From: Pseudomonadota bacterium | GTDB taxonomy: Bacteria > Bdellovibrionota > UBA1018 | DNA length: 64,000 bases | NCBI GenBank assembly: GCA_027485695.1 | Contig: JAIXQO010000003.1 | Span: 1,054,932 to 1,118,931 of the forward strand | Direction: 5' to 3' | Shown here: positions 52,082-61,325 of the stretch, one piece after another | Numbering within the stretch: the first letter of the stretch is position 1 | Layout of the letters: every line of letters begins with the position of its first letter | Program-made: the position numbers and the translations under genes | The notes under the pieces: generated by a model | What the model saw: only the letters and a program-made list of their open reading frames with translations | Database searches by the model: none | Told to the model about the DNA's origin: nothing

Positions 52082-55037
52082 ATCCACTGAACGCGCGAAA
52101 CCCGAGCTCACTCCCGAGCAGCGTCAAGTCGTTGAGATTTTTGGCGAAGGCGTGGCCGTGATCGCCGGTGCTGGCAGCGGTAAGACGTTTACTCTGATTG
52201 AAAAAGTACGTCGATTGCTCGAAAAAAATCCCGAAGCTCGCGTTGCCGCCGTTTCATTTACGGAGAAGAGCGCGCGAGATCTGCGCGAGCGGCTGACCAA
52301 ACTTTCGATCGAGCGGACCGGAGAGGGTTTAAAAAACCACACCGTGACGACGATTCACGGGCTTTGCAGCCAAATATTGAAAGAGTTCCCGCGCGAAGCC
52401 GGTTACGACGGCGGCGAAGAGCAGCTCACCGAGACCGAAGCCGAGGAGCTCTGGGATCGAGTGATGGAGGCGCTCTGGTTCGAGGACATTCCAGAATCGG
52501 TCGCAACCGCATGCGATGAGTTACTTGAACGGGAGTCACGCGAGGACCTGACGCAACTCCTGAAACGTGTTCGGTCCATCTATGGACTCGGCGCCGTAGA
52601 GCGCATGGCGGAGGGGTCCGCGCTTCGGGTGCTCTCCGAATACGTGCTTACTCGTTACGACCGCCTCAAGCGACGCGAAGGCGTGATTGATTTCCAAGAT
52701 TTGGAACTGGGAGCGAGTCTTGCGCTCTCGCATGCGTCGGTGCGCGAACACTACCGCCGCTTATTTGATCTTGTACTCGTCGACGAGTTTCAGGACACGA
52801 ATCCGCTGCAGGCTTCGATCCTGGAGCGATTCGTTCGCCCGAATTTCACCAATCTCTGTATCGTGGGGGATCCCAAACAATCCATCTACCGGTTTCGAGA
52901 TGCGGACGTCGCAGTATTCGAACGGTTTTGCGAGAGCATGCCTCATCGAGTCGTCCTCAATCGAAACTACCGAAGCGTACCAGGGGTTCTGGATTTCTGT
53001 AATGAGACTTGCTCGTCGCTTTTTGAGATTTCCCAACTCCGCTATGATCCGCTCATTCCCGCGAAGCCTGCGAAACCGGATGAGGCGTCGGTTCAGAAAA
53101 TGACCGTCGTCGATGCGCGAGAGTTCGCACGAAAAATCCGCGCCCGGATCGATTCCGGGTGGGACCCGAGCGGAGCCGTGATTCTCCTGCGCAAAGTGCG
53201 AGGTAAGCCAGAGCGTTGGCTCAAGGCGCTCCTAGAAGTCGATGTTCCTCTAGCGGTTGAGAGCGGGGGTCTGCTTTGGTCTGACCCGCGAGCACGTGAG
53301 TTGATTTCGTTTCTGCTCTGGTGGGAGAGGCCCACGGACGAGCTAGCGGGACTCGCGTTTCTGCGGTCTCCCTGGTGCGGCGTTCGTGATGAAACCATCG
53401 AGCGATGGAAACGAGACGAAGGTGAGAAGTCGCTTTGGCGACATTTTATCGAAAGTAGCGAACCGCTTGCACTCGCGATCCGTGATCTCTGCGCTCATGA
53501 GCCGATTGTTCGTCCGGGACGTCTGATCGAGAAACTGCTCTCCGTTCGATCATTCGAAGAGTCGCTTGCCATGATCGCGCTTAAGCTCTGGCATCGATTT
53601 GAGGAACTCTCGATTAAGGGACTCTCCGCCCGGGATGCGGTTCAGGCGGTCGAAAAGAGTTTTCGAGAAGGCGCGCGCGAGGGTACGGTTCCTCCGCCCG
53701 CCACGCTCGGGCAGCTCCGCGTAATGACCGTTCACGGTTCCAAGGGTCTTGAGTTCAAAGAAGTGATCTTGCTCGATTTTCCGGAAACGCCCCAGCGGTC
53801 GAATCGTCCGCCGCTTCTGTACTGGGATCAGGCAAAGGGCGCCTACCTGGTCGGACGCGACGCCGACGGTGAACGTGATAAGAAATCGCAAGCGATTCTG
53901 GAGTGGAAAGCGCACGAAGAACTCCAGTCGCTCCGAGAGTCGAAACGCGTGTTTTACGTTGCGCTCACCCGTGCCGAGGAGCGCTTAACGTTGGTTTTGG
54001 AGAGCGCACAGGATCCGGAGAAGGTCGAAAAAGTCCTGAAAAAGCGCGAAAAAATCTCCGACCCGCGATTGATCGACGATTGGCGCGGATGGGTAGAGAG
54101 CGCTTTGGTATCGCGTCCCGAAGTAGATTTGTCCGTGGGATCCCGGTCGACATCAGACGGAATATCGCGGCAGTCTCAAATCCTCGATCTAGATGGGTTG
54201 CCCCCGTTTTCTTTTGCGCCGATGCGTCCCCGGCATTCGATCTCGGATTTTGTGAAGCTCGATCACTGTGAGCGCCTTTATCGCTACAGCGTAATCGAAG
54301 GGCGAGAAGAGGATCCGTCGCTCACGATCGCAGCGATGGGGGGCGCGGTCGCCGACGAAAAAGAACTGGCTCCCGAAGAACCCCTCACTCCAACGCCCAA
54401 GCTCTCCGCCCGTGAACTCGGCTCCCGCGTACACGCAATCTTGGAGCATGCCGATGAGGGAGCGCTCGATGATCTGGTGGCGGAGCTCGGCGATTCTACA
54501 TTCCCCGAATCAGCGATTCGAAAATTTCTCGCCGATGAGCGAAAACGTCGCGCCAAGAACCAAGAGACAGTAGACGCTTGGAACGAGCTTGCATTCGAAT
54601 GTCCGGTTGGGGCCCAGGAAATCGTGCTCGGTGCGATGGACCGACTAGAGCGGGATCGCTTGAGCGGCGACTACCGGGTCGTGGATTACAAAATCCTTCG
54701 GTATCGTTCGACCGATGCCGCGCTCACGCGTCGTTACGGACTGCAGCTCGAGGCTTACGCCTGGGCGGTGGCGCGGATTGAGCCCGCGGCGCGAGATCGC
54801 GTATCGGCGGAGTTGCTGGTTTTTGATCGGAGCGGGTATCGTACCGTCAAGATTCCGGTCGGTCCCGATCGTTTCGAGGAGCTTGCTCGAGCAGCAGCGA
54901 GACTTCTCACTCAGTCGGATGCTCCCGCAAATACTAGCCACGAGTGCAGGAGATGCCCATTCCTCGGGCGTTGCCCCGAAGGACTTGCACATGTTCGTCA
55001 GGAACTTGACTCTCAAAAGTCGGAACCTGAATTTTAA
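52074..55037 (+). CDS. addA: AddA-type UvrD/Rep helicase with nuclease domain
   Basis: A 987-residue superfamily 1 helicase that, with AddB, resects double-strand breaks. Motifs: Walker A GAGSGKT (about residue 32), DEFQDT (about 235), VGDPKQSIYRFR, NYRSVPGVLDF, VTVHGSKGLEF-like HGSKGLEF (about 552) and ALTRAEERL. The C-terminal nuclease carries the D...DYK pair (about 855-872). Unlike Bacillus AddA, this subunit also has iron-sulfur-type cysteines: one in DHCERLYRY (about 731) and three in the tail CRRCPFLGRC (about 958). It follows addB with an eight-base overlap. Confidence 0.92.
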   Translation: MSKSTERAKPELTPEQRQVVEIFGEGVAVIAGAGSGKTFTLIEKVRRLLEKNPEARVAAVSFTEKSARDLRERLTKLSIERTGEGLKNHTVTTIHGLCSQILKEFPREAGYDGGEEQLTETEAEELWDRVMEALWFEDIPESVATACDELLERESREDLTQLLKRVRSIYGLGAVERMAEGSALRVLSEYVLTRYDRLKRREGVIDFQDLELGASLALSHASVREHYRRLFDLVLVDEFQDTNPLQASILERFVRPNFTNLCIVGDPKQSIYRFRDADVAVFERFCESMPHRVVLNRNYRSVPGVLDFCNETCSSLFEISQLRYDPLIPAKPAKPDEASVQKMTVVDAREFARKIRARIDSGWDPSGAVILLRKVRGKPERWLKALLEVDVPLAVESGGLLWSDPRARELISFLLWWERPTDELAGLAFLRSPWCGVRDETIERWKRDEGEKSLWRHFIESSEPLALAIRDLCAHEPIVRPGRLIEKLLSVRSFEESLAMIALKLWHRFEELSIKGLSARDAVQAVEKSFREGAREGTVPPPATLGQLRVMTVHGSKGLEFKEVILLDFPETPQRSNRPPLLYWDQAKGAYLVGRDADGERDKKSQAILEWKAHEELQSLRESKRVFYVALTRAEERLTLVLESAQDPEKVEKVLKKREKISDPRLIDDWRGWVESALVSRPEVDLSVGSRSTSDGISRQSQILDLDGLPPFSFAPMRPRHSISDFVKLDHCERLYRYSVIEGREEDPSLTIAAMGGAVADEKELAPEEPLTPTPKLSARELGSRVHAILEHADEGALDDLVAELGDSTFPESAIRKFLADERKRRAKNQETVDAWNELAFECPVGAQEIVLGAMDRLERDRLSGDYRVVDYKILRYRSTDAALTRRYGLQLEAYAWAVARIEPAARDRVSAELLVFDRSGYRTVKIPVGPDRFEELARAAARLLTQSDAPANTSHECRRCPFLGRCPEGLAHVRQELDSQKSEPEF

Positions 55038-55086
55038 AGGATTTTTTTCGAGACTGCGTCCTTGCTTTAGGTAAACTGGAGATATC

Positions 55087-55818
55087 ATGACGATCTCTCG
55101 CGCAAGGATGCTGAAGTTCGGTCTAGTTACTGCCGCCGTCTTATGGATGACGATGATTGCCGGAAGGTGGAGTCGAGCCGCCGAGGAATTGGAGTCCGGC
55201 ACAGACGACTACAGTTTTAACTGGTTGGATCCAGACAAGAAAATCTACGTTCTGCAAAACCGCAAGTTCACGAAGGCGAACAAGCTGCTTCTGACTTTGA
55301 ACGCCGGCATCGCGAACGTCAGCCCGTATCGCAACAGTTATTCGATCGATCCACGACTCGCTTATTACTTCAGCGAAGCGCTCGGCATTGAGGTGTTCTA
55401 CGCGGCATTCGCCAACTCGACGAACTCCACCTACGATGCACTCCTGAGTACGAGTACTACCGGAGCTGTGAGACCGGTCGTGTATGAGGCGAAATCCCAA
55501 ATTGGCGGACTTCTGCACTGGGCTCCTTGGTACGCAAAAATCAACGTTTTCAACACGATCCTCTATTTTGATTGGTACCTCTCCGGGGGGATCGGCAGTA
55601 TCTCGGGCGACATCATGAATGGTTCTACCAAGACGGGTACCGCGAGTTACACGGGCTACATCCTCGGTACTGGTCATCAGTTCCATGTGTCCGAACATTT
55701 TGTCGTAAGACTCGATTTCACAAATACCTGGTACAAAGCGCCGCTCACGTTTTCGACCGGCCAAGAGACCTGGTTCACCAGTAACCGATTTCAACTCGGT
55801 TTAGGATTCCGCCTATGA
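55087..55818 (+). CDS. Outer-membrane beta-barrel protein of the gliding cluster
   Basis: A 243-residue exported protein with a signal peptide (RWSRAA|E) and a GGAG site. The mature chain is mostly amphipathic beta strands with aromatic belts and ends with the C-terminal aromatic signature GLGFRL, as expected for an 8-strand barrel. It belongs to the family of small beta-barrels found beside gliding genes in Myxococcota and Bdellovibrionota. Its stop overlaps the start of the TPR gene. Confidence 0.78.
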   Translation: MTISRARMLKFGLVTAAVLWMTMIAGRWSRAAEELESGTDDYSFNWLDPDKKIYVLQNRKFTKANKLLLTLNAGIANVSPYRNSYSIDPRLAYYFSEALGIEVFYAAFANSTNSTYDALLSTSTTGAVRPVVYEAKSQIGGLLHWAPWYAKINVFNTILYFDWYLSGGIGSISGDIMNGSTKTGTASYTGYILGTGHQFHVSEHFVVRLDFTNTWYKAPLTFSTGQETWFTSNRFQLGLGFRL

Positions 55819-57377
55819 TGAAACGCTCGTTGGCGTCTCATTTCGCGCTACTGATTTCCGCACTCAGTCTTCCTCTCACTGTATTCGCGGCTGATTCGGC
55901 GCTGGTTCAAGCTAAAAACATGAGTGCGCAGGGCCAGCATTTCTCCGCCGCACGTTACGCATATTCCGCAACCGAGACAGCGCAGGGCGCGGAACAAGCG
56001 GATGCGTTCGCCACGGTGACGACCTCGCTCATCAAAGCGGGACTCTACCAATCTTCGAGCTATTTTTTCTTGAAGACTCTCGAGACCAAAGACAAGCCCG
56101 CGATTCGCAAGGTCCTGGTGTATGCTGAGCCGCTGATGGATCGTCTGGGTGGCGACACACTTCGCGACTACCTGATTCGTTACACGGAACTAAACGACTA
56201 TGCGGCGAATGGTCGCAGCGCCTACTTGTTTTCGCTCGGAAAAGCAGCACTCCTCAAGGGCGAGGAGAATAAAGCGCTTCAATACTTGAACAGCGTATCG
56301 ACCTCGAGCCCGCTGTATCCGCGAGCGCTTCAGCTCCGTGGAACGGCGCTTGCGATTCAAGGGCGAAACGAGGAATCCATTGACGATTTCCGGGACTGCG
56401 TTCAGGCGAGTCGCCTGGTCGTCACCGAGACCGATACTGCGAGCAATCGCTATCGTCAGCAGATTCGCGAAAAAGTCGACCTCGAGCAGCGCTGCTTGGC
56501 GAGTCAAGCACGCGTCTACTATCAGGCGGATCGCTTCGAGGACGCTGAGAAAATCTACGACAAGATCCCCAAAGACGCTCTCATCTGGCCGGATATCTTG
56601 TTTGAACAGGCTTGGAACTCGTTTGCTCGCCGTGAATTCAACCGATCTCTGGGTAAGCTCGTGACCTACAAGAGTCCGATGCTGTCCTCGATTTTCAACT
56701 CGGAGAACGACGTGCTTCAAGCGCAGAGCTACCTTTCGCTCTGCCTCTATGATGATGTGAACGAGACCGTGGATCGATTCCAAGCGGAGTACTCGGAACT
56801 CGGTCGAGATGTGAAACGTTTCGTTGAGCAAAACGAGTCTAACCTTCCGAACTTCTACGCACTGGGCGTTCAGACGGCCAAGTCTCCCTTCAACTCCAAG
56901 AACAACCTCCATCGCATGACGAACCGATTCATTCGCGGACCTTACTTCTACGGTCTTATGACTCAGGATCGGGATATCGCGGCCGAGCGGGGAGCCATCG
57001 CAAGTTTCGCGCAGATGACCCAGTCCAGCGATAGCGCCGGGCTTGCCGGTTTCTTAAAAGAAGTCCTCGGATTCCGTACGCGCACCGTTCGAAACCTCGG
57101 GGGGGCGTTTGTTCGTAACAGCCTCATTGATCACCAGCTTCAGCTAGTGGCTGATTTCGAGAAGATGTCTTTTATCCGAATTGAGATGCTCTCGCGCGCC
57201 AAAGACAAGCTCGTCCGTCAATCGAGATCGGCTCAGGCCGAAGAAGACGAGCGCAAACGTGGCGCCGTAATTCCGAATCGACGGGATTATCAAATGTTTT
57301 GGACGTTCAACGGCGAGTTCTGGAGAGACGAGCTGGGCGACTACGTATTTGGTCTCCAGTCGGAATGTGGGGCATAA
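55815..57377 (+). CDS. TPR protein of the gliding cluster (GltE/GltC-like role)
   Basis: A 520-residue exported protein (signal to about residue 25, VFAA|D) containing several TPR-like helix pairs (RYAYSATETAQGAEQADAFAT; KALQYLNSVSTSSPLYPRALQLRGTALAIQGRNEESIDDFRDCV). It starts with an ATG overlapping the barrel gene (AGGA upstream). The next gene, another TPR protein, starts three bases after its stop. Periplasmic TPR proteins in this position scaffold the gliding motor in Myxococcus; the exact counterpart cannot be named. Confidence 0.75.
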   Translation: MMKRSLASHFALLISALSLPLTVFAADSALVQAKNMSAQGQHFSAARYAYSATETAQGAEQADAFATVTTSLIKAGLYQSSSYFFLKTLETKDKPAIRKVLVYAEPLMDRLGGDTLRDYLIRYTELNDYAANGRSAYLFSLGKAALLKGEENKALQYLNSVSTSSPLYPRALQLRGTALAIQGRNEESIDDFRDCVQASRLVVTETDTASNRYRQQIREKVDLEQRCLASQARVYYQADRFEDAEKIYDKIPKDALIWPDILFEQAWNSFARREFNRSLGKLVTYKSPMLSSIFNSENDVLQAQSYLSLCLYDDVNETVDRFQAEYSELGRDVKRFVEQNESNLPNFYALGVQTAKSPFNSKNNLHRMTNRFIRGPYFYGLMTQDRDIAAERGAIASFAQMTQSSDSAGLAGFLKEVLGFRTRTVRNLGGAFVRNSLIDHQLQLVADFEKMSFIRIEMLSRAKDKLVRQSRSAQAEEDERKRGAVIPNRRDYQMFWTFNGEFWRDELGDYVFGLQSECGA

Positions 57378-57380
57378 CCG

Positions 57381-60300
57381 ATGAGTTTTCGTTTGATGCT
57401 TTTGTTATCGGTGCTGGGTGCAGGATGGAGTCCGGCGTTCGCGGCTCCGTACTCCTCCCAGGAAATGACCTCGGTCCGCACGGATAACGAGAAAAAACTC
57501 GATGACTTGAGGCTGCGAGAAATCAACGAGATCCGCACGGTTTTGGGGCGTCGTTTGGAGCAGAACCGACGAGTGGACCTCTACATTCGCCTAGCAGAGA
57601 CCTATCTCGAGCAATACCGCGCGGAATTCTTGATCGAAGGCAAAGCACACGAGAAACGTTTGGCCGAGGGACGTGCCGATCCATTCATTGATCGGACACA
57701 CAGCCGACCCTACTTGCGCGAAGGCATCAAGGCTTGCGAGGAAGTGATCAAGGCCGGGGTTGAACACCCGAAAATGGATCAGATCTATTACTTTTTGGGC
57801 GTGAATTACGACGAGCTCGAAGACAGTGCGAACGCGATCAAAGCATTTCGTGCGCTGACCAGCCGATATCCGAAATCGCCCTACGCTGGCGAAGCGTGGC
57901 GCGCGCTCGCCGAAGAGGCCTACGGTAAGAATAAATTCCGCGACGCGCTCGCATACTACCAGGCGGCGGCTCGAAACTACCAGGGTGCCGCGTATCCGCG
58001 TCTGCTTCAAAAAACGGCGTGGGCTCACTATCGTCTCCGCGAGTACGACAAAGCCATCGATACGATGAAGCAGTCCGTGACTGCCGCGCAGACCAACGAC
58101 CGATTCTTGAGCCTCAAAGAAGAGGCGCTTCGCGATTTGGGCCTTTTCTACATGGAAAAAGGCAATGTGAACGAAGCCGTCGAGTATTTCAAAACGGTGA
58201 GTGGCGATAAGGATTATTTTCCAAAAGTATTAGAACGTCTCGGTGCTCAATATGAGCGTAACGCTGATCGCGACAAGGCGATTCAGGTGTACGAGATGCT
58301 GCTCAAGACGCATCCCAAGGACGAGTCTGGATTCCGTGTTCGTGCAAAAATGATCGAACTCGACGTGAATCAGAAGGCTTATTCAAAAGCGATCGGTCGC
58401 TATGCAGATGTCCAGGTGCCGACCAAAGGCGAAGAGGAGACACTGCAATCCGCTCGTGAGTTAAAAGCGCTGACCCGCAAAACGGGGGTTGATCAACACG
58501 ATCGGTACCGCAAGACCCAGGATCAGACAGCACTCGTGAACGCGGAGAATTTCTATTCGCTCTATTTAAACAAGTTTCTCTCAGTATCGGATCCCGCGAA
58601 CGAAAAAGGCGAGATTCAAATGTATTTGGCCGAAGTCAAAAAAGACCTCGGTAAGACCGATGAGGCAGCCTATCTTTACCGCACGGTGATCGACTCCAAA
58701 GATGCTCGTTACTCGAAACAGGCCTCGGCTCTCTGGATGGATTCGCTGAGCCAGTCCGTGAAAACGGCCAAAAATAAGGGCGCAAAGATCGAAGACCTCC
58801 GAAAGCTTGAGTCCGATTACTTGGATGCTTCCAAGGACGTGGTTGAGCAGTACGGGGATACCCGCGAAGGTTTGCAAGCTCGTTTGAATTCGGCGCAAGT
58901 CCTCGCTGCACGCAAGGATCGCCAGGATGATGCTGAGAAACTCATCCGAGAGATCATCGCCAAGGCACCGAAATCCCCGCAAGCACTGACCGGCGCTCGT
59001 CTCCTGGTTCAAATGAAATCAGATCAGCTGCCCGCAAAAGCCGATCAGTCCAAGGACGCGCCCGAGGTGCTCGCGCTTCTGAAGACGGTTTCAGAACTTC
59101 GTGGGAATCTTCCGCTCATGGCGGCGGATGAGGAGATCGGCAAAAACGAACTCTCCAATCAGATGGCTGGGATCGAGAACAAGATCAAGATCGGCGTGAT
59201 TGCGAACCAAGAGCGCAAAAAAGACTACAATGCAGCTGGACAGAGTTACGAAGAATTTGCCAAGAGCGAACAGAAACGCGTTGTCGCAGAAAAAGCCTAC
59301 GAAAATGCTGTCGCATCCTACTTAAAAGTAGGCGAGTACAACGACGCAGTTCGCGTGCTCCGTGACTGGATGACGCGTTATCCGGATTCCAAAACGGTCT
59401 TCGAGAGTATCCGAAATTCCGCAACTCATGCGATGATCGCAGGCCAATTCGAGCAAGCGGCGTTGCTGTTCCGAGCGTTGGGTAAACGCAATGATCCAAA
59501 CGCGCTTGAGGCGAGTGGTCGTTTGTTTGAGGGAACGGGAAATCTCACGCAAGCCAAAGAAGATTTCAAAACGTACCTCCAGAAATACCCCAAAGCACCT
59601 AACCGAGGCGCCGTTTCACAGAGTCTGGCTCAGTGGTACGAGTACGGTGGAGATGATTCGCAGGCGATTGATTTCTACAGTCAGTGTTTGCGCGGCGATA
59701 CCGAGTATTCGGCCGAGTGCGGAGCGCGTCTCGGGGATCTTTACGCCCGTTTGGCTAACCCAGGCAAGGCGGCTCAGTTTTACAATCAGGTCGCGGATCG
59801 TGGAAAAACCAAGAAGGATTCCTCGCCTTGGGTCGGCTACGTCCGTTACAAACTGGTTGAGGCTTTCGAGCGCGAGAAAACCTTTTCGCAGCCGCTTCAG
59901 CTTCCGGACGATCGCCTGAAACGCGGTCTCGAAGAACGTTTGAAATTCCTCGAGACTCTGAACGGCCGTTACCAAACCGTGGTCGAGGCTTCGGGACCGT
60001 GGGCGATCGCGGCACTGGATCGCCTTGCTCTCTGGGTGATGAATTTTGCAGATGAGATCGATCAGATTTCGCCTCCCTCCACGGCCAACGCCGATTCAAT
60101 CCAGGGTTTCAAGGCGAGCTTGAAATCCATCTCTGATCCGCTTCGCGCCAAGGCGGCTGAAAGCTGGAGAACTGCGTATCAAAAAGCCGTGGCTCAAGAT
60201 CTCCTCTCGCCAGTGCTTCCGACCATTGGCGATCGTTTGGCTCGTGCGGGAATTTCCCCACCGGCGCGTGCGCAAGGATTTCGCGACAAGTTCCGCCTTT

Positions 60301-60980
60301 CTGGCCAAGCAGCCGACGGTGGACGCGAAGGTAAGGGCGCAGCGTTCGAACGCGTCCGACAAACGCTCTACTCGAACCCGAGAGACGTGGCTTCGTGGAT
60401 CGACTACGGAAACCTGCTCTGGGGTGATGGCAAGCCGCTCTTGGCCAAGATCGCCTACGAACGTGCATTGACGCTCGATCCGAAAGCGTCGGCCGCGCTC
60501 AATAATCGAGGTGTGCTCATTGTCTCCGCAAGCGGTCAAGAGGACTGGATTCGAGCGGCCGAGGCCGATGCGTTTTTCCGTCAGGCCCTGGCCAAGGATG
60601 AACTCTTCTTGGCGGCTAAGTTCAATCGCGGTGCACTCTTGAATTACTACCGGCTCTTCGACAAATCGCGGTCCCTCTGGCGTCAGGTTGCGGTCGTTGC
60701 ACCTCAGTCGGATGCGCTAGATGGTTTGGCGATTGCCGAGCAAGGATTAGGAGACGCGACACTGGCCAAGGCGACGTTCGATCGTTCGACGAAGGCAGGA
60801 GCGTCGTCGAACCGAGTTTCGAATCTGTTTCACGAAGCGGCACGTGTTGCGACCAAGAATTCCTCGGAGTGCCTCAAGGTCGTACGCAAGTTAGAGGATC
60901 AAACGCTTCAAGGATTTGAACGCAGTGCCGTTCAGAATCTCAAGCAATTCTGTGTGGAGAAGGAGGCTGCCAAGCCATGA
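57381..60980 (+). CDS. Very large TPR protein of the gliding cluster (AgmK/GltI-like)
   Basis: A 1199-residue exported protein (signal GWSPAFA|A) that is almost entirely TPR repeats, for example AYGKNKFRDALAYYQAAARNYQ, ALRDLGLFYMEKGNVNEAVEYF, GSYDKAIQVYEM-type units and a final NNRGVLIVSASGQEDWIRAAEADAFFRQAL. In Myxococcus gliding operons AgmK (GltI) is a comparably long periplasmic TPR protein. It overlaps the next gene by four bases. Confidence 0.78.
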   Translation: MSFRLMLLLSVLGAGWSPAFAAPYSSQEMTSVRTDNEKKLDDLRLREINEIRTVLGRRLEQNRRVDLYIRLAETYLEQYRAEFLIEGKAHEKRLAEGRADPFIDRTHSRPYLREGIKACEEVIKAGVEHPKMDQIYYFLGVNYDELEDSANAIKAFRALTSRYPKSPYAGEAWRALAEEAYGKNKFRDALAYYQAAARNYQGAAYPRLLQKTAWAHYRLREYDKAIDTMKQSVTAAQTNDRFLSLKEEALRDLGLFYMEKGNVNEAVEYFKTVSGDKDYFPKVLERLGAQYERNADRDKAIQVYEMLLKTHPKDESGFRVRAKMIELDVNQKAYSKAIGRYADVQVPTKGEEETLQSARELKALTRKTGVDQHDRYRKTQDQTALVNAENFYSLYLNKFLSVSDPANEKGEIQMYLAEVKKDLGKTDEAAYLYRTVIDSKDARYSKQASALWMDSLSQSVKTAKNKGAKIEDLRKLESDYLDASKDVVEQYGDTREGLQARLNSAQVLAARKDRQDDAEKLIREIIAKAPKSPQALTGARLLVQMKSDQLPAKADQSKDAPEVLALLKTVSELRGNLPLMAADEEIGKNELSNQMAGIENKIKIGVIANQERKKDYNAAGQSYEEFAKSEQKRVVAEKAYENAVASYLKVGEYNDAVRVLRDWMTRYPDSKTVFESIRNSATHAMIAGQFEQAALLFRALGKRNDPNALEASGRLFEGTGNLTQAKEDFKTYLQKYPKAPNRGAVSQSLAQWYEYGGDDSQAIDFYSQCLRGDTEYSAECGARLGDLYARLANPGKAAQFYNQVADRGKTKKDSSPWVGYVRYKLVEAFEREKTFSQPLQLPDDRLKRGLEERLKFLETLNGRYQTVVEASGPWAIAALDRLALWVMNFADEIDQISPPSTANADSIQGFKASLKSISDPLRAKAAESWRTAYQKAVAQDLLSPVLPTIGDRLARAGISPPARAQGFRDKFRLSGQAADGGREGKGAAFERVRQTLYSNPRDVASWIDYGNLLWGDGKPLLAKIAYERALTLDPKASAALNNRGVLIVSASGQEDWIRAAEADAFFRQALAKDELFLAAKFNRGALLNYYRLFDKSRSLWRQVAVVAPQSDALDGLAIAEQGLGDATLAKATFDRSTKAGASSNRVSNLFHEAARVATKNSSECLKVVRKLEDQTLQGFERSAVQNLKQFCVEKEAAKP

Positions 60981-61315
60981 ACTCGCTCATGAACGGTACT
61001 ACGGATACGAAGTCGCTCCATTGGATGACCAAGCTTTTGATCTTAGGAACAATTGCAGCCGTGTCGTTTGGACTCGGGCTGTTTGTTTCGATGAGAGAGG
61101 CCGAGGCGGCTCCTTCTGCTAAAAAAGCAGCACCCAGAGTCATTTACCCCAAGAATCAAAAAGTGGATTTCGAAGGGCTCACCCTCCAGGGCGAACTCAA
61201 GCAACCCGGTGAATTCTATTTTCAACGCAAGACGGACGAAAAATTTGACTCACTCGTGAAGCGCCGCAAGAATTTTCATAAGGAAATGCTTCGCGACGTA
61301 GTGATGTCCAAATAG
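60977..61315 (+). CDS. Small single-pass membrane protein of the gliding cluster
   Basis: A 112-residue protein with one membrane helix (LLILGTIAAVSFGLGLFVSM, about residues 20-39). The C-terminal soluble part includes a conserved-looking block, VDFEGLTLQGELKQPGEFYFQRK, with an Arg/Lys-rich end. Its ATG overlaps the preceding stop (ATGA). Similar short membrane proteins sit beside FHA/TonB proteins in gliding operons. The role is unknown. Confidence 0.7.
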   Translation: MNSLMNGTTDTKSLHWMTKLLILGTIAAVSFGLGLFVSMREAEAAPSAKKAAPRVIYPKNQKVDFEGLTLQGELKQPGEFYFQRKTDEKFDSLVKRRKNFHKEMLRDVVMSK

Positions 61316-61325
61316 GAGACGAACC

